Source of the DNA: Sphingomonas colocasiae
Lineage (GTDB): Bacteria > Pseudomonadota > Alphaproteobacteria > Sphingomonadales > Sphingomonadaceae
Reading direction: 5' to 3'
DNA length: 64,000 nt
Assembly (NCBI RefSeq): GCF_019880585.1
Contig: NZ_JAINVV010000013.1
Coordinates: 1-64,000 of the forward strand
Under the pieces are notes generated by a model. That model saw nothing but the letters and a program-made list of their open reading frames with translations, did not search any database and was not told where the DNA came from. Position 1 is the stretch's first letter. Each line of letters opens with the position of its first letter. The translations under genes were made by a program, and so were the position numbers. Shown here piece by piece: positions 44,140-53,781 of this stretch.

Positions 44140-45363
44140 TCAGGCCATCACCTTGGCCAGGGCACCGACAAAGGCGGCATTCAGCGCGTCACGCGGCGCT
44201 TCCGAGGGCCTGGGCCAGGCGCTTTGCAGGACCAGCAGAAGGTCCGCCGCGGGATCGATATGGAGCAACTGGCCGAAGACCCCTTCCGCTCGATAACTGG
44301 CGGGCGTGCGCTGGATCCACCATTGATAGCCATAGTCGGACACACCGCCATTCGCCTTGTGCGGCGCCGATGGCTGGGTCGACTCCGCCATCCAGCCCGC
44401 CGGCAGGATCCGGCGCCCCGCTGCGATGCCGTCGTTCAGGCAGAACAGGCCTAGCCGCGCGACATCGCGCGCCGTCGCGCTGATGCAGCCCCCGCCCCAT
44501 TCGGTGTCGCCCTCGGCATTGCACACCCAATAGGCGTCGGCCTCCATGCCCATCGGCTGCCAGATCCGTTCGGAAAGATAGGGCGATAGCGGTCCGCCGA
44601 TCGCGGCCGCCACCACTTCGCCCAGCATGCAGGATTCGCCGGTCTTGTACTGGTGGACGGTCCCGGGTGGATAGGCGCGCGGCAGCGATGCCAGATGCGC
44701 GAAGAACTGGCCCTTGCGATCGCGTGCGGCCGAAAGCCCGAGCAGCCGGTTTACGTCGGATGCGGGATCGAGGTAATTCTCGCTCCAGCGGATGCCGGAG
44801 GACATGCGCAGCAGATCGCGGATGATCGTCCCGTCGAACGCCGTGCCCCTGAGCGCGGGCAGATAACGCACCACCGGATCGGTCACCGCGCCGATATGCC
44901 CGTCGGCAATGGCGGCCCCGACCAGCAGCGACGTCACCGATTTCGCCATCGAAAAGGATGTCCACCGTGTCGCAGCGTCGTTGCCCAATGCATAGCGTTC
45001 CAGCACGATCCGGCCCTTGTGCACCGCCACCAGGCTGGCGACGCGATTGAACGCCATGAATTGGGCCAGGGTCCAGTCGCGCCCGTCATGGCTGAACACC
45101 AGCTCGGGCTCGGTCGGGGCGCGCGGCAACGATGCCGTCACGCCGCCCCTGCGGATGGGCCGCGTCGCGAACAGCCGGTCCATGTTGCGGAAGGCGCGGA
45201 TCTGCGCGTCCCCTTCCAGGAACAGCAGCTTCGCGGCATCGCGCGACATATCGTCGGTCGCGCGCGCCCAGGATCGCCCCGGCATCGCCGATGCCGTCAG
45301 GCCTGCGCCCAGCCATGCCAGCATGTGGACCGCGTCGCGCCGGTCGATCGGCACGCCGGTCAT
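44140..45363 (-). CDS. Serine hydrolase, beta-lactamase fold, Tat-type signal
   Basis: A 407-residue enzyme, last gene of the sigma-FecR-receptor operon. The N-terminus has a twin-arginine-like start (DRRDAVHMLAWLGAGLTASA). The S-x-x-K nucleophile is in FSMAKSVTSLLVGAAI, followed by MSSGIRWSENYLDP and a QYKTGES block at the Y-x-N position (here Y-K-T). This resembles 6-aminohexanoate-oligomer hydrolase and esterase-type members more than true beta-lactamases. ATG 45363 overlaps the amidohydrolase stop (ATGA). Expected to cleave an amide or ester of the imported ligand. Confidence 0.88.
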   Translation of the reverse strand: MTGVPIDRRDAVHMLAWLGAGLTASAMPGRSWARATDDMSRDAAKLLFLEGDAQIRAFRNMDRLFATRPIRRGGVTASLPRAPTEPELVFSHDGRDWTLAQFMAFNRVASLVAVHKGRIVLERYALGNDAATRWTSFSMAKSVTSLLVGAAIADGHIGAVTDPVVRYLPALRGTAFDGTIIRDLLRMSSGIRWSENYLDPASDVNRLLGLSAARDRKGQFFAHLASLPRAYPPGTVHQYKTGESCMLGEVVAAAIGGPLSPYLSERIWQPMGMEADAYWVCNAEGDTEWGGGCISATARDVARLGLFCLNDGIAAGRRILPAGWMAESTQPSAPHKANGGVSDYGYQWWIQRTPASYRAEGVFGQLLHIDPAADLLLVLQSAWPRPSEAPRDALNAAFVGALAKVMA

Positions 45364-46784
45364 CGTGCCGCCCCTGCCCTGCAATGCGCGGCGCCGGCCA
45401 GCGCGTCGAGTTCCGCCCGGTCATGCAGCCGGCCGCCCGCGACGACCGCGCGGATGGCGCGCAACGCATCCAGGTCGCGTGAGGGATCGCCTTCAATCAG
45501 CAGAAGATCCGCGCGCGCGCCGGGCTCGACGGTGCCGAAATCGGCGGCCCAGCCCAGCGCCGATCCCCGCCGGGGCAGCGAACGGAAATAGTCGCGCGGC
45601 ACCACCGTCGCGCTGCGCAAGGCCTGTAGCGGCGTCAGCCCGGCGGCGGCGAGCGCCTTGAGCTCACTCAACAGCCCTTCGCCCCAGAGATGATAGGGTT
45701 GCGGCGTGTCCGATCCCGCCATGATGCGCACGCCCGCACGCGCATAGGCCGCAGCGATCGCGCGGCGCAGGCGCAGGAACGTCGTGGCCGCATCCGCCGG
45801 CATTGCCTGCCGCATGGCATCGCGACGCTTCGGCCAGGTTCGGCGCTGTTCGGCATCGGCCAGACAGGCCGCCGTGTCCGCCGCCAGCGCATCCGGGGCA
45901 GGATCGAAGGCACGTTCGAACGATGCGAGCGTCGGCACCTGAAAGGATCGCGCTTTGGCAACGCGCCGTGCGAGACCGTCGATCCGCGCAGGCCCGGCGG
46001 CTGACGCAGCAGCGACCACCGCTGCCGGTGGAACCTGCGCGAATGGCCCGAGACCGGCGCCGCGCTTCGGCAGCAGTTCCTGGATCGCACCGTCGAGATG
46101 CTCGACCTCCTGCCCCGCAGCAAGCGCCGCAGGCAGGCCGACCGCATTGTCGACATGGCCCGCCACCGGCAGTGCGACGGCGCGTGCCTCGTCGATCAAC
46201 GCATGCCAGACCGTCGGATGCGTGAGCTGGTGCGCCTTGACCAGGTCATATCGCCCATCCGCCGCGCTGCGCACCGCCGCGCGGCCGGCCGCGACCGTCG
46301 GGGCCGTGTCGTCATTGACGATCGGCGCGGCGACATACAGGCGCGGCCCGGCCAAAGCGCCCTGCTCGACCGCCGAACGCGCATCGCGCGCGACCGCGGG
46401 CGCCTGCATCACGCGTGCCGTCGTCACGCCATATCCGATCATCAGCGCCAGCGAACGGCGCAGCGCCCCGTCCGACGTCGTCACGGCATCCGGCAGATGG
46501 ACATGCATGTCCACCAGGCCCGGCATCACCACCAGCCCCCGCGCCATGACCCGGCGCGCTCCCGACGGGACCGCGACACTTCGCCGCGGGCCGATGCGCA
46601 CGATCCTGTCGCCGCGCACGATGATCGTCTGGTCGCGCAGCCGTACCCGCGACGTCATCGGCAATATGTCGGCGCCGATGATGGCGAGCGTTGCCGGGGC
46701 ATCAGCGGGCGCCGATGTGGCGATGGCGGGCGTAGCGAACGGCAGCAGCACGGGCAGCAGCCCGATGGCCCGACGCACGCTCAC
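45360..46784 (-). CDS. Exported metal-dependent amidohydrolase
   Basis: A 474-residue TIM-barrel amidohydrolase with a signal peptide (RRAIGLLPVLLPFATPAIA). Metal ligands in order: GLVDMHVHLPDA (HxH), the bridging lysine candidate in YDLVKAHQLTHP, VAGHVDNAV, QEVEHLDGA, and GSDTPQPY. The arrangement resembles periplasmic Xaa-Pro/Xaa-Arg dipeptidases and imidazolonepropionase-like enzymes. The start is GTG 46784 with GGAGGAGGGG just upstream, overlapping the Rieske stop codon by 4 nt (GTGA). Confidence 0.88.
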   Translation of the reverse strand: MSVRRAIGLLPVLLPFATPAIATSAPADAPATLAIIGADILPMTSRVRLRDQTIIVRGDRIVRIGPRRSVAVPSGARRVMARGLVVMPGLVDMHVHLPDAVTTSDGALRRSLALMIGYGVTTARVMQAPAVARDARSAVEQGALAGPRLYVAAPIVNDDTAPTVAAGRAAVRSAADGRYDLVKAHQLTHPTVWHALIDEARAVALPVAGHVDNAVGLPAALAAGQEVEHLDGAIQELLPKRGAGLGPFAQVPPAAVVAAASAAGPARIDGLARRVAKARSFQVPTLASFERAFDPAPDALAADTAACLADAEQRRTWPKRRDAMRQAMPADAATTFLRLRRAIAAAYARAGVRIMAGSDTPQPYHLWGEGLLSELKALAAAGLTPLQALRSATVVPRDYFRSLPRRGSALGWAADFGTVEPGARADLLLIEGDPSRDLDALRAIRAVVAGGRLHDRAELDALAGAAHCRAGAAR

Positions 46785-47251
46785 GCCCCTCCTCCGCCGA
46801 TCGCAAGCATGGTGCGCACGGGAAAATGATGCGGCGGCACCGGCAGGTTGGTCGGCGCCGGCCCCTTGCGGACGCGCCCGGACAGGTCGAATTGCGATCC
46901 GTGGCACAGGCACAGCCAGCCGCCGTCATCGCCCAGCCCGGCGAAAGGCTCGCACCCTTCATGCGTGCAGCGGCCGATCACCACCAGCCAGTCCGGATCG
47001 CGCGTGCGATCCTCGTCGCGTTCGGGATCGCGCAACGTCGAGAGCGGCACCGCGCGCACCGCCGCGATCTCGGCCGCGCTGCGGTGACGGACGAAGACGG
47101 GCTGGCCGCGCCAGGCAATGCGCAATTGCTCGCCTTCGCCGATCCTGGCGAGCGGCACCAGCAGCGGCCCGGCATCGTCATGCGCGGCCGCCCGGCCGCA
47201 GTGCAGCGCCGCCAGACCGGCCAGCATCTCGCGCCGGCGGATGCCGGGCAT
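46781..47251 (-). CDS. bc1-type Rieske [2Fe-2S] protein without a cytochrome partner
   Basis: A 156-residue iron-sulfur protein. Box 1 is CTHEGC (Cys95, His97, Cys100) and box 2 CLCHGS (Cys114, Cys116, His117): cluster ligands C95, H97, C114 and H117, plus the Cys100-Cys116 disulfide diagnostic of cytochrome bc1/b6f Rieske proteins. A twin-arginine-like N-terminus (RRREMLAGLAAL) suggests Tat export. No cytochrome b or c1 gene is present; instead it sits between a YncE-like propeller and an amidohydrolase, with overlaps on both sides. Start at ATG 47251 (TGATG junction) or GTG 47254. Confidence 0.88.
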   Translation of the reverse strand: MPGIRRREMLAGLAALHCGRAAAHDDAGPLLVPLARIGEGEQLRIAWRGQPVFVRHRSAAEIAAVRAVPLSTLRDPERDEDRTRDPDWLVVIGRCTHEGCEPFAGLGDDGGWLCLCHGSQFDLSGRVRKGPAPTNLPVPPHHFPVRTMLAIGGGGA

Positions 47252-48309
47252 CACGGCCTGGCTACGCGGCTAGGCACGTCGACCACCTTGACGCGCGCAG
47301 AACCCTTGCCGCCGGTCTTCACCCGCTTGAGCTCCTGCAGGGTGGCGACATCGATCACGCTCACTTCGTTGCTCGTGCGGCAGCCGACATAGGCATATCG
47401 GCCGTCAGGCGCGAACGTGATCCAGTTGGGTCCCGCGCAGACCGGGATCGTCTTCACCAGTTCCAGCCCGGGATGCGTATAGATCGAGACGGTGTTGATG
47501 ATGCTGCCCGCCGCGAACAGATATGTCTCGTCGGGCGACAGCTCCAAACCGTGATTGACGTTGTGCGGCCATTCGAGGGGCGGTGTGAAATCGGCGGGCA
47601 GGCCTGGCAGACGCACCGTCCGCGTCACCTTTCCGCTCTCCAGATCGGCGACAGCAAAACCGTGCAGCCGTGAAAGCTGCGTGTAGAGAGTCTTTTCGTC
47701 GCGCGTGAAGGTGAATGGGCGCACCCCGTCCTGAAAGCTCAGCAGCTTGGCCAGCCGGTTCTTCTCGGTATCGAGCACATAGATCGACTGGGTGAACATC
47801 GAACCGGCGTAGAGCCGCTTGCCGTCTGCCGACAGGCGCGTGGTGTGCATGCCCCACTGGCCGTCGAGCCGGCCGGTGATCACCCCGCGCCGGGTGTCGA
47901 TCACCTCCAGATATGCGCGGTCGTAGAGCGGCGCATAGAGCGTCCCCGTCTTCGAGATGCTCAGATGATGCGGCCATCCGTCCTTCAGCGGCAGGCGCCA
48001 GAGGATCCGGTCGTCCGCGGTGCTGATCGCGACGATCTCGCCGGAATCGGGAACGCCCCAGCTATGCGACTTCGAAATCCCGACATTGACATAGACCGCC
48101 TTGCCGTCGGGCGATCCGATCACGTCGTCGGGATGATGGCCGACGGGGATCACGCTCACCAGCTCATGTTCGGGGATGCTGATCACCGAAACGTCGCCGC
48201 TCTCGCCGTTCTGGACATAGAGATACGGCTTGGCGTGAAGCGCTGCCGGCAGCGCGAGCGCGGCGGCGGCGGCCAGGCCGCAGAGCAGCCGTCCGGTTAC
48301 AGTCACCAT
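47251..48309 (-). CDS. YncE-like beta-propeller periplasmic protein
   Basis: A 352-residue protein with a signal peptide (GRLLCGLAAAAALALPAALHA) and seven-bladed propeller repeats (SVIPVGHHPDDVIGSPDGKAV; RLSADGKRLYAGSM; ELSPDETYLFAAGS; TFAPDGRYAYVGCRT). YncE-type propellers have been linked to binding of DNA, cofactors or redox partners; some lie beside quinoprotein or metal-uptake genes. No enzymatic residues are recognisable. It overlaps the M13 peptidase stop by 7 nt, and the Rieske gene follows at TGATG, so the three are translated as a unit. Confidence 0.85.
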   Translation of the reverse strand: MVTVTGRLLCGLAAAAALALPAALHAKPYLYVQNGESGDVSVISIPEHELVSVIPVGHHPDDVIGSPDGKAVYVNVGISKSHSWGVPDSGEIVAISTADDRILWRLPLKDGWPHHLSISKTGTLYAPLYDRAYLEVIDTRRGVITGRLDGQWGMHTTRLSADGKRLYAGSMFTQSIYVLDTEKNRLAKLLSFQDGVRPFTFTRDEKTLYTQLSRLHGFAVADLESGKVTRTVRLPGLPADFTPPLEWPHNVNHGLELSPDETYLFAAGSIINTVSIYTHPGLELVKTIPVCAGPNWITFAPDGRYAYVGCRTSNEVSVIDVATLQELKRVKTGGKGSARVKVVDVPSRVARP

Positions 48310-50399
48310 ATGCGAACCCTTTTCTCTTCTGGCAGGTAGAGCGCACGCCCCGGCTGCACGTTGAATGCGTGGTACCAGCCGGGCAGATTGCGGACGATCC
48401 AGACGCGCTGTTCGGGCGGCGCATGGACGTCGGTGCGCAGCGCCTGCATGCGTGCGGCCTCGCGGTAATTGACGCGCCAGATCTGCGCCCATCCCAGGAA
48501 GAAGCGCTGGTCGCCCGTCAGCCCGTCCTTCACCGGCAATTCCCTGCCGCCCAGCGAATGGCGATAGGCATCCCAGGCGACGGTCACGCCGGCCAGGTCG
48601 CCGATGTTGTCGCCCACGGTCAGCCGGCCGTTGACGAACTTGCCCGGAAAAATCTCATAAGCGTCATATTGCTTCACCAGCGCCTCGGTCAGCGCATCGA
48701 AGCGGCTGACGTCATCGGCCGTCCACCAGGTGCTGAGCACGCCGCGCTCGTCATATTTCGCGCCCTGGTCGTCGAAATGATGGCCGATCTCGTGCGCGAT
48801 CACCGCGCCGATCGCGCCATAGTTGAGCGCGGGATCGGCATGGGCGTCGAAGAAAGGCGGCTGCAGCAGCCCGGCGCTGAACACGATCTGGTTGGACCGG
48901 TGATTGGCATAGCCGTTCACCCCCATGGCGGGCAGGTCGGTATACCATTGTCGCTTGTCGATCGGCCTGCCCAGCATGTTCAGCTGGCGTTGATGCTCGA
49001 ACTCGCGGGCGCGCCGGACATTGCCGAACAGATCGTCGCGCCGGATCGCAAGCGACGCATAGTCGCGCCAGCGGATCGGATAGCCGATCTCCGCCACCAT
49101 CGCGCGCAGCTTGGCCCGCGCTCGCGCCCGCGTCTGCGGGGACATCCAGGCCAGCGTACCGAGCCGCCGGTCCCAGGCGGCCAGGATCTCCCGCACCAGC
49201 CGATCGGCCTCCGCCTTCGCCTCCGGCGGGAAATGCCGCTCGACATAGATCCGGCCGACCGCGTCGCCCATCGTCATCGAGACGAGATCAGCACCGCGCT
49301 TCCATTCGGGGCTGTTCTGCGGCGCACCGGCCATCACCGTTCCGTTGAAGCGGAAATGCGCATCGACGAACGGCTGCGACAGATAAGGCGCATAGGCCTG
49401 GAGCAGCCTGAGCTTCAGATAGTCGCGCACCACCGCGGGAGCCGCCGTCGCCATCAGCGCCGCATTCTTCGCGATCGCGTCGGGCTGACGGACGAGCAGA
49501 CGCTCCTGCCCTGCAAAGCCCGCCGATCGCAGATAGGCGTCCCACGGGAACTCGGGTGCCGAACGACGGATCTCGTCGATGCTCAACGGGTTATAGGCGC
49601 GGTCGGGATCGCGGGTGTCGAGCTGGGGCCATTGTCCCGTCGCCAGCTTCGTCTCGAAATCGAATACAGCGGCGGCCCGCGCCTGCGCATCCTCCTGCCC
49701 GATCAGGGTGAGCAACTCAGCCAGATATTGGCGATAGGCATCGCGCCGGGCATCGAGATCCTTGCCCTTGTCGAGATAATATTGGCGCTCGAGCATGCCG
49801 AGCCCGCCCTGATGGACGATGACGATCGCCGCCTCGGGTGCACGATCGTCGGCCTCGACCATCGTCCAGAACGGCGCCTGGACCTTCATCCGCGTCAGCC
49901 TGCCCATCACCATCGCCAGCGCCCCGGCATCCGCCGCGCGGTCGATATCGGCGAGCAGCGGATCGATCGGCGCATGGCCCAGCGCATCCACGCGGTGCCG
50001 GTCCATGAAGCTGGCATAATAATCGCCGATCGCCGATCCCGGCTTGCCCGACTGTTCCTGCAGGATCGCGCGCACGCGTTGTGCGGACAATTCCTCGAGC
50101 GCGGAGAAGGCATCGACACCGATCTTGTCGGGCGGGATCGGCGTCGCCTTCACCCAGCCGTCGCTGGCATAGCGGTGGAAATCGTCCCCCGGATCGACGC
50201 TGCGGTCCATGCCCGCCAGATCGAAGCCCCAGGCGCCGATCTCGGCGCGCCCCTGTCCGCCCGGCCGGGATGCGGCGACAGGTTCGGACGCCATCGATGG
50301 AGCATGCGGCACGATCGATATCGCGGTGACGGCGAGCATCGCCGCGCTGGCGATCGGCAGCCGGCCGGGCCCACGCCCGCATTGCGCTTTCGTCGTCAT
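48303..50399 (-). CDS. M13 family metallopeptidase (neprilysin-like)
   Basis: A 698-residue zinc endopeptidase that cuts oligopeptides. An N-terminal signal region (LPIASAAMLAVTAISIVPHAPSMA) targets it to the periplasm. The M13 marks are NGYANHRSNQIVFSAGLLQPPFF (family NAYY/N...P.G.LQPPFF), the zinc site VIAHEIGHHFDDQGA, and GDNIGDLAGVTVAWDAY with the third ligand (ExxxD variant). C-terminal VIRNLPGWYHAFNVQPGRALYL is also typical. It begins one base after the receptor stop codon. It suggests that the imported compound is a peptide. Confidence 0.93.
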   Translation of the reverse strand: MTTKAQCGRGPGRLPIASAAMLAVTAISIVPHAPSMASEPVAASRPGGQGRAEIGAWGFDLAGMDRSVDPGDDFHRYASDGWVKATPIPPDKIGVDAFSALEELSAQRVRAILQEQSGKPGSAIGDYYASFMDRHRVDALGHAPIDPLLADIDRAADAGALAMVMGRLTRMKVQAPFWTMVEADDRAPEAAIVIVHQGGLGMLERQYYLDKGKDLDARRDAYRQYLAELLTLIGQEDAQARAAAVFDFETKLATGQWPQLDTRDPDRAYNPLSIDEIRRSAPEFPWDAYLRSAGFAGQERLLVRQPDAIAKNAALMATAAPAVVRDYLKLRLLQAYAPYLSQPFVDAHFRFNGTVMAGAPQNSPEWKRGADLVSMTMGDAVGRIYVERHFPPEAKAEADRLVREILAAWDRRLGTLAWMSPQTRARARAKLRAMVAEIGYPIRWRDYASLAIRRDDLFGNVRRAREFEHQRQLNMLGRPIDKRQWYTDLPAMGVNGYANHRSNQIVFSAGLLQPPFFDAHADPALNYGAIGAVIAHEIGHHFDDQGAKYDERGVLSTWWTADDVSRFDALTEALVKQYDAYEIFPGKFVNGRLTVGDNIGDLAGVTVAWDAYRHSLGGRELPVKDGLTGDQRFFLGWAQIWRVNYREAARMQALRTDVHAPPEQRVWIVRNLPGWYHAFNVQPGRALYLPEEKRVRIW

Positions 50400-50400
50400 G

Positions 50401-53400
50401 TCAGAACCGCGCCGCTGCGCCGACGTAGAAGAAGCGGCCGATATTGCTGTACACGCCCGATCCCGGCGTGATCCCCACCAGCCCCGCGGGCGGGCGGCGA
50501 TTGCCGAGATTGTCGACGCCGACATAGGTGTTGAAGCGCGCATCGACGTCGAATGAGAGCCGCACGTCGTGATAGACGACGCTCGGCAGATACCTGACGT
50601 CGAAGGCGTCCAGATCCTCGGCGGGGCGCCCCTGTACCGACTTGATGTTCTCGATCGCGCCGGGCGTCATCCGACCGACATATTTGAGCTGATAGCCCAG
50701 CGTGATCGGACCGCGCTCGATATCGACCGCCAGATTGAAGGCATTGCGCGGATAGCCGATCTCTTCGAGATTGCGATCGGCCCGTTCAGGAGTCTCGGGG
50801 TTCAGGAAAGCGTCGTTCTGCAGGACATGGGTATAGTTCAGCCGCAGCCCGATGGTGGCGACATCCGCGATCTTGCGGCGAAATGCCGCGCCGATATCCA
50901 CACCCCGCGTTTTGAGCGCGGCATAGTTGAGCGGCCCCAGGGTCAGGCTGTTCTGGATGATCTCACCGCGCTTCTCGCCGTTGGGGCCCGGTGCCGATCC
51001 GATGTTGCGGGAGAACGAGCGGCAGAACTGGTTGTCGATCCCGGCGGCGTCGTAACAGGCGTTCAACACCTGCTGCACCCCGGGCGAGGTGATCACGTCA
51101 TCGACCTTGATATCGTAATAGTCGACCGTCAGCGACAAGCCCCTGATCCAGCGCGGTTGGAATACAAGGCCCGCGGTCAGCGATTTCGACCGCTCCTCCC
51201 GCAATTCGGGATTGCCCCCGGATTGATAGGGAAAGGACGTCATATATATCTTGTCGAAGCCGTCCGGAACGCCGGCCGCCCGGCAATTGGCGGCGCGTGT
51301 CGATGATCCGGCGCCGATATTCTGCACGGAGCAGGGATCGCTGATCAGCCCAGCCGAATAACGCTGGCTGTACGGGCGATACACCTCCACCTGATTGGGT
51401 GCGCGCACCGCCGTCGCATAGTTGGCGCGGAAGCGCAGATCGTCGACGGGGGCCCATTCGACGCCGCCGTTCCAGGCGAGCACCGTGCCCGCCCGCCCCC
51501 GATAATCGGCGGCGCGCGCGGCGGCGTTGACGGTCAGTTCCCTGAAGAAGGGCTGATTGGCGAGCAGCGGCAGGCTGATCTCACCGAACACTTCCTTCAC
51601 CTCGAAGGCTGGTGGCCGGAAAGCAGGCGCGGGCGTGTAGAAGGTCAGCCCCGCCTCGACCAGCGGATCCTGCGTGTTGCGCAGCCGCTCGCGGCGATAT
51701 TCGGCGCCGATCGCGAAACCGACCGGACCGCCCGGCAGTTCGAACCAGTCGCTGCTGTCGCCATTGACGAAGGCGTTGAACACGAACTGGCTCAACTTCG
51801 ACCGGGCAATGGAATCGGTCAGCAGATAATCCTTGGCCGCCTGCGAGATATTGCCTTCTCCGAACGGATTGAGCGGCGCGCAGGCCGCGACGTCGGCGGC
51901 AAGCCGGCCGGCGGCAAAGGCCTGGTTGGTCGCGCCTTCATAGGTTCGGGCAGCGGCGGGATTGAGTGTGGAGCGGCAGACGATCCGGTCGGTCGCGGGG
52001 TCGCGCACCGTGTCGATCGCCAGCAGATAGCGCTGCATGTCGACATTGCCGAGGATGCGTGTGCGCGTATCGACCTCCGCGACATTGACCGACGCCTCGT
52101 AACGCCAGTCGCCGTTGAAGCGGCCCCTGGCGCCACCCACGACGCGCCAGGTGTCGCGCCGCGTCGCTTCCTGCCGCGTCCCCAGTTCCAGGAAGTTGCG
52201 CGCGAAATAGAATGGCGCATCCTGCCCCGCCGGAATCCCCATGGTCTGGCGGATCAGATCGGCGGCGGCGGCGGAAAGATAGGGATTGTCGGTGCGATAG
52301 CTTTCACGCGGGCTGCGGTCGGCGATCGAGAAGAACGGCCCGACCGAACTGCCGAGCGCATCCGAGCGCACGAACTTCGCCTCGATGAAGGGCTCGAACG
52401 CCTCGCTGACCGTGAAATGGCTCAGCAGGTTGATGCTGTAGCGCCGGACATCGGGCGCCAGGCCGAGCTGGCGCCCCTCCTGCAGGTTGGATCCGTTGCC
52501 GCCCTGATAGAAACCGAAGGGCGCCAGGCCGATGCGGTCGCCGGTCTGGAGGACCAGCGAGCCATCGGGCTGGAACAGATAGGCCGGCAGATGCCCGTCG
52601 GCGCCGGGCGCGAGCACGACATATTGGCCGCCATTGCTGGCATCCAGATAGCGGATATCGCTGAAAAGCCGGCGATCGGGCACGCCGTCGCTGCCATTGG
52701 GCAGGCCCGGCGCATCCTGATCGACCTGCAGATAGGCGGTCAGCCGGTTATAGTCGGGCCGCTGCGACGCATACCAATCGTCCTGCTTGGCGAATTCGGC
52801 GCTGACGACGACATTGCCGCGCCCGTCGCCGAAATTGGTGCCCGCCGTCGCGCTCAGGAAATATTGGCCGGCATCGCCATAGCGGCTGATCCCGCCCTGC
52901 CCGCGCATCCGCAGACCTTCGAAATCGCGCTTGAGCACGAAATTGACGACGCCGGCGATCGCGTCCGAACCATAGACCGCCGAACTGCCGCCCGTCACGA
53001 TATCGACGCGCTCGATCAGTTCGGTCGGAATCGCGTTGACGTCGGGTGCCGACCCGTTGGGCGAGCCCGCGATATGGCGGCGCCCATTCTGCAGCACCAG
53101 CGTGCGATCGGTGCCCAGGCCCCTCAGATCGAGCAGGTTCAGGCCCGATCCACCCAGGATCCGCGTCGAATTGGCCTGAGTGACGGTGCTGCGAAAGCTC
53201 GGCATTTCATTGAGCACCTCGCCGACCGACGTGTTGCCCGTCTGGAAGAACTCCTCGCCGCGCATCGTGGTGACGGGCACGGGGGATTCGACGTTGACGC
53301 GCTGGATACGCGATCCGGTGACGACGATCGCGGGCGCCTCTTCCGCAGCGGGCCCCTCCATCGCGACCGCGTCCGTCGCAGCGGGCTGCCCGGCGGCCGC

Positions 53401-53709
53401 GCCCTGGCGGCGGCGGATGGCGACCGCGCCCGATGCGTCGACATAGGATGCGAGATCGCTGCCCGCCAGCAGCCGGTCGAGCGCGGCGATCACGCCCAGC
53501 TGCCCCTTCGCGCCACGGGTGCGGACGGGGCGGACATCCTCCATCCGATAGATGACCTGCCGGCCCGATTGCCGCACAAAGGCATCCAGCGCAGATTTCA
53601 AATTCCCTGCCGGAATGTTGAATGTACGAACTTCATCCGCCGCATGAACAGGTGAAGCAGACATGATAATTGCTGCGCTCGTTGCAAGCGCGAATACCAC
53701 ACCCCGCAT
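50401..53709 (-). CDS. TonB-dependent receptor with N-terminal STN signalling domain
   Basis: A 1102-residue outer-membrane transducer. Signal peptide (MRGVVFALATSAAIIMSASPVHA), then a secretin/TonB N-terminal (STN) domain at about residues 28-100 (TFNIPAGNLKSALDAFVRQSG ... LDRLLAGSDL), a TonB box region (APAIVVTGSRIQ), plug (YLDLRGLGTDRTLVLQNGRR-like segments; VTGGSSAVYGSDAIAGVVNF) and barrel ending FFYVGAAARF. The STN domain should contact FecR (53782-54777) and report ligand binding to the sigma factor, as in the FecA system. Confidence 0.95.
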   Translation of the reverse strand: MRGVVFALATSAAIIMSASPVHAADEVRTFNIPAGNLKSALDAFVRQSGRQVIYRMEDVRPVRTRGAKGQLGVIAALDRLLAGSDLASYVDASGAVAIRRRQGAAAGQPAATDAVAMEGPAAEEAPAIVVTGSRIQRVNVESPVPVTTMRGEEFFQTGNTSVGEVLNEMPSFRSTVTQANSTRILGGSGLNLLDLRGLGTDRTLVLQNGRRHIAGSPNGSAPDVNAIPTELIERVDIVTGGSSAVYGSDAIAGVVNFVLKRDFEGLRMRGQGGISRYGDAGQYFLSATAGTNFGDGRGNVVVSAEFAKQDDWYASQRPDYNRLTAYLQVDQDAPGLPNGSDGVPDRRLFSDIRYLDASNGGQYVVLAPGADGHLPAYLFQPDGSLVLQTGDRIGLAPFGFYQGGNGSNLQEGRQLGLAPDVRRYSINLLSHFTVSEAFEPFIEAKFVRSDALGSSVGPFFSIADRSPRESYRTDNPYLSAAAADLIRQTMGIPAGQDAPFYFARNFLELGTRQEATRRDTWRVVGGARGRFNGDWRYEASVNVAEVDTRTRILGNVDMQRYLLAIDTVRDPATDRIVCRSTLNPAAARTYEGATNQAFAAGRLAADVAACAPLNPFGEGNISQAAKDYLLTDSIARSKLSQFVFNAFVNGDSSDWFELPGGPVGFAIGAEYRRERLRNTQDPLVEAGLTFYTPAPAFRPPAFEVKEVFGEISLPLLANQPFFRELTVNAAARAADYRGRAGTVLAWNGGVEWAPVDDLRFRANYATAVRAPNQVEVYRPYSQRYSAGLISDPCSVQNIGAGSSTRAANCRAAGVPDGFDKIYMTSFPYQSGGNPELREERSKSLTAGLVFQPRWIRGLSLTVDYYDIKVDDVITSPGVQQVLNACYDAAGIDNQFCRSFSRNIGSAPGPNGEKRGEIIQNSLTLGPLNYAALKTRGVDIGAAFRRKIADVATIGLRLNYTHVLQNDAFLNPETPERADRNLEEIGYPRNAFNLAVDIERGPITLGYQLKYVGRMTPGAIENIKSVQGRPAEDLDAFDVRYLPSVVYHDVRLSFDVDARFNTYVGVDNLGNRRPPAGLVGITPGSGVYSNIGRFFYVGAAARF

Positions 53710-53781
53710 TGATCACTCCCCCCGATGTACCATTGTTGTCTGATCAGTAAGACAGTCGGCACATCCGAAATCCGTTACGCA

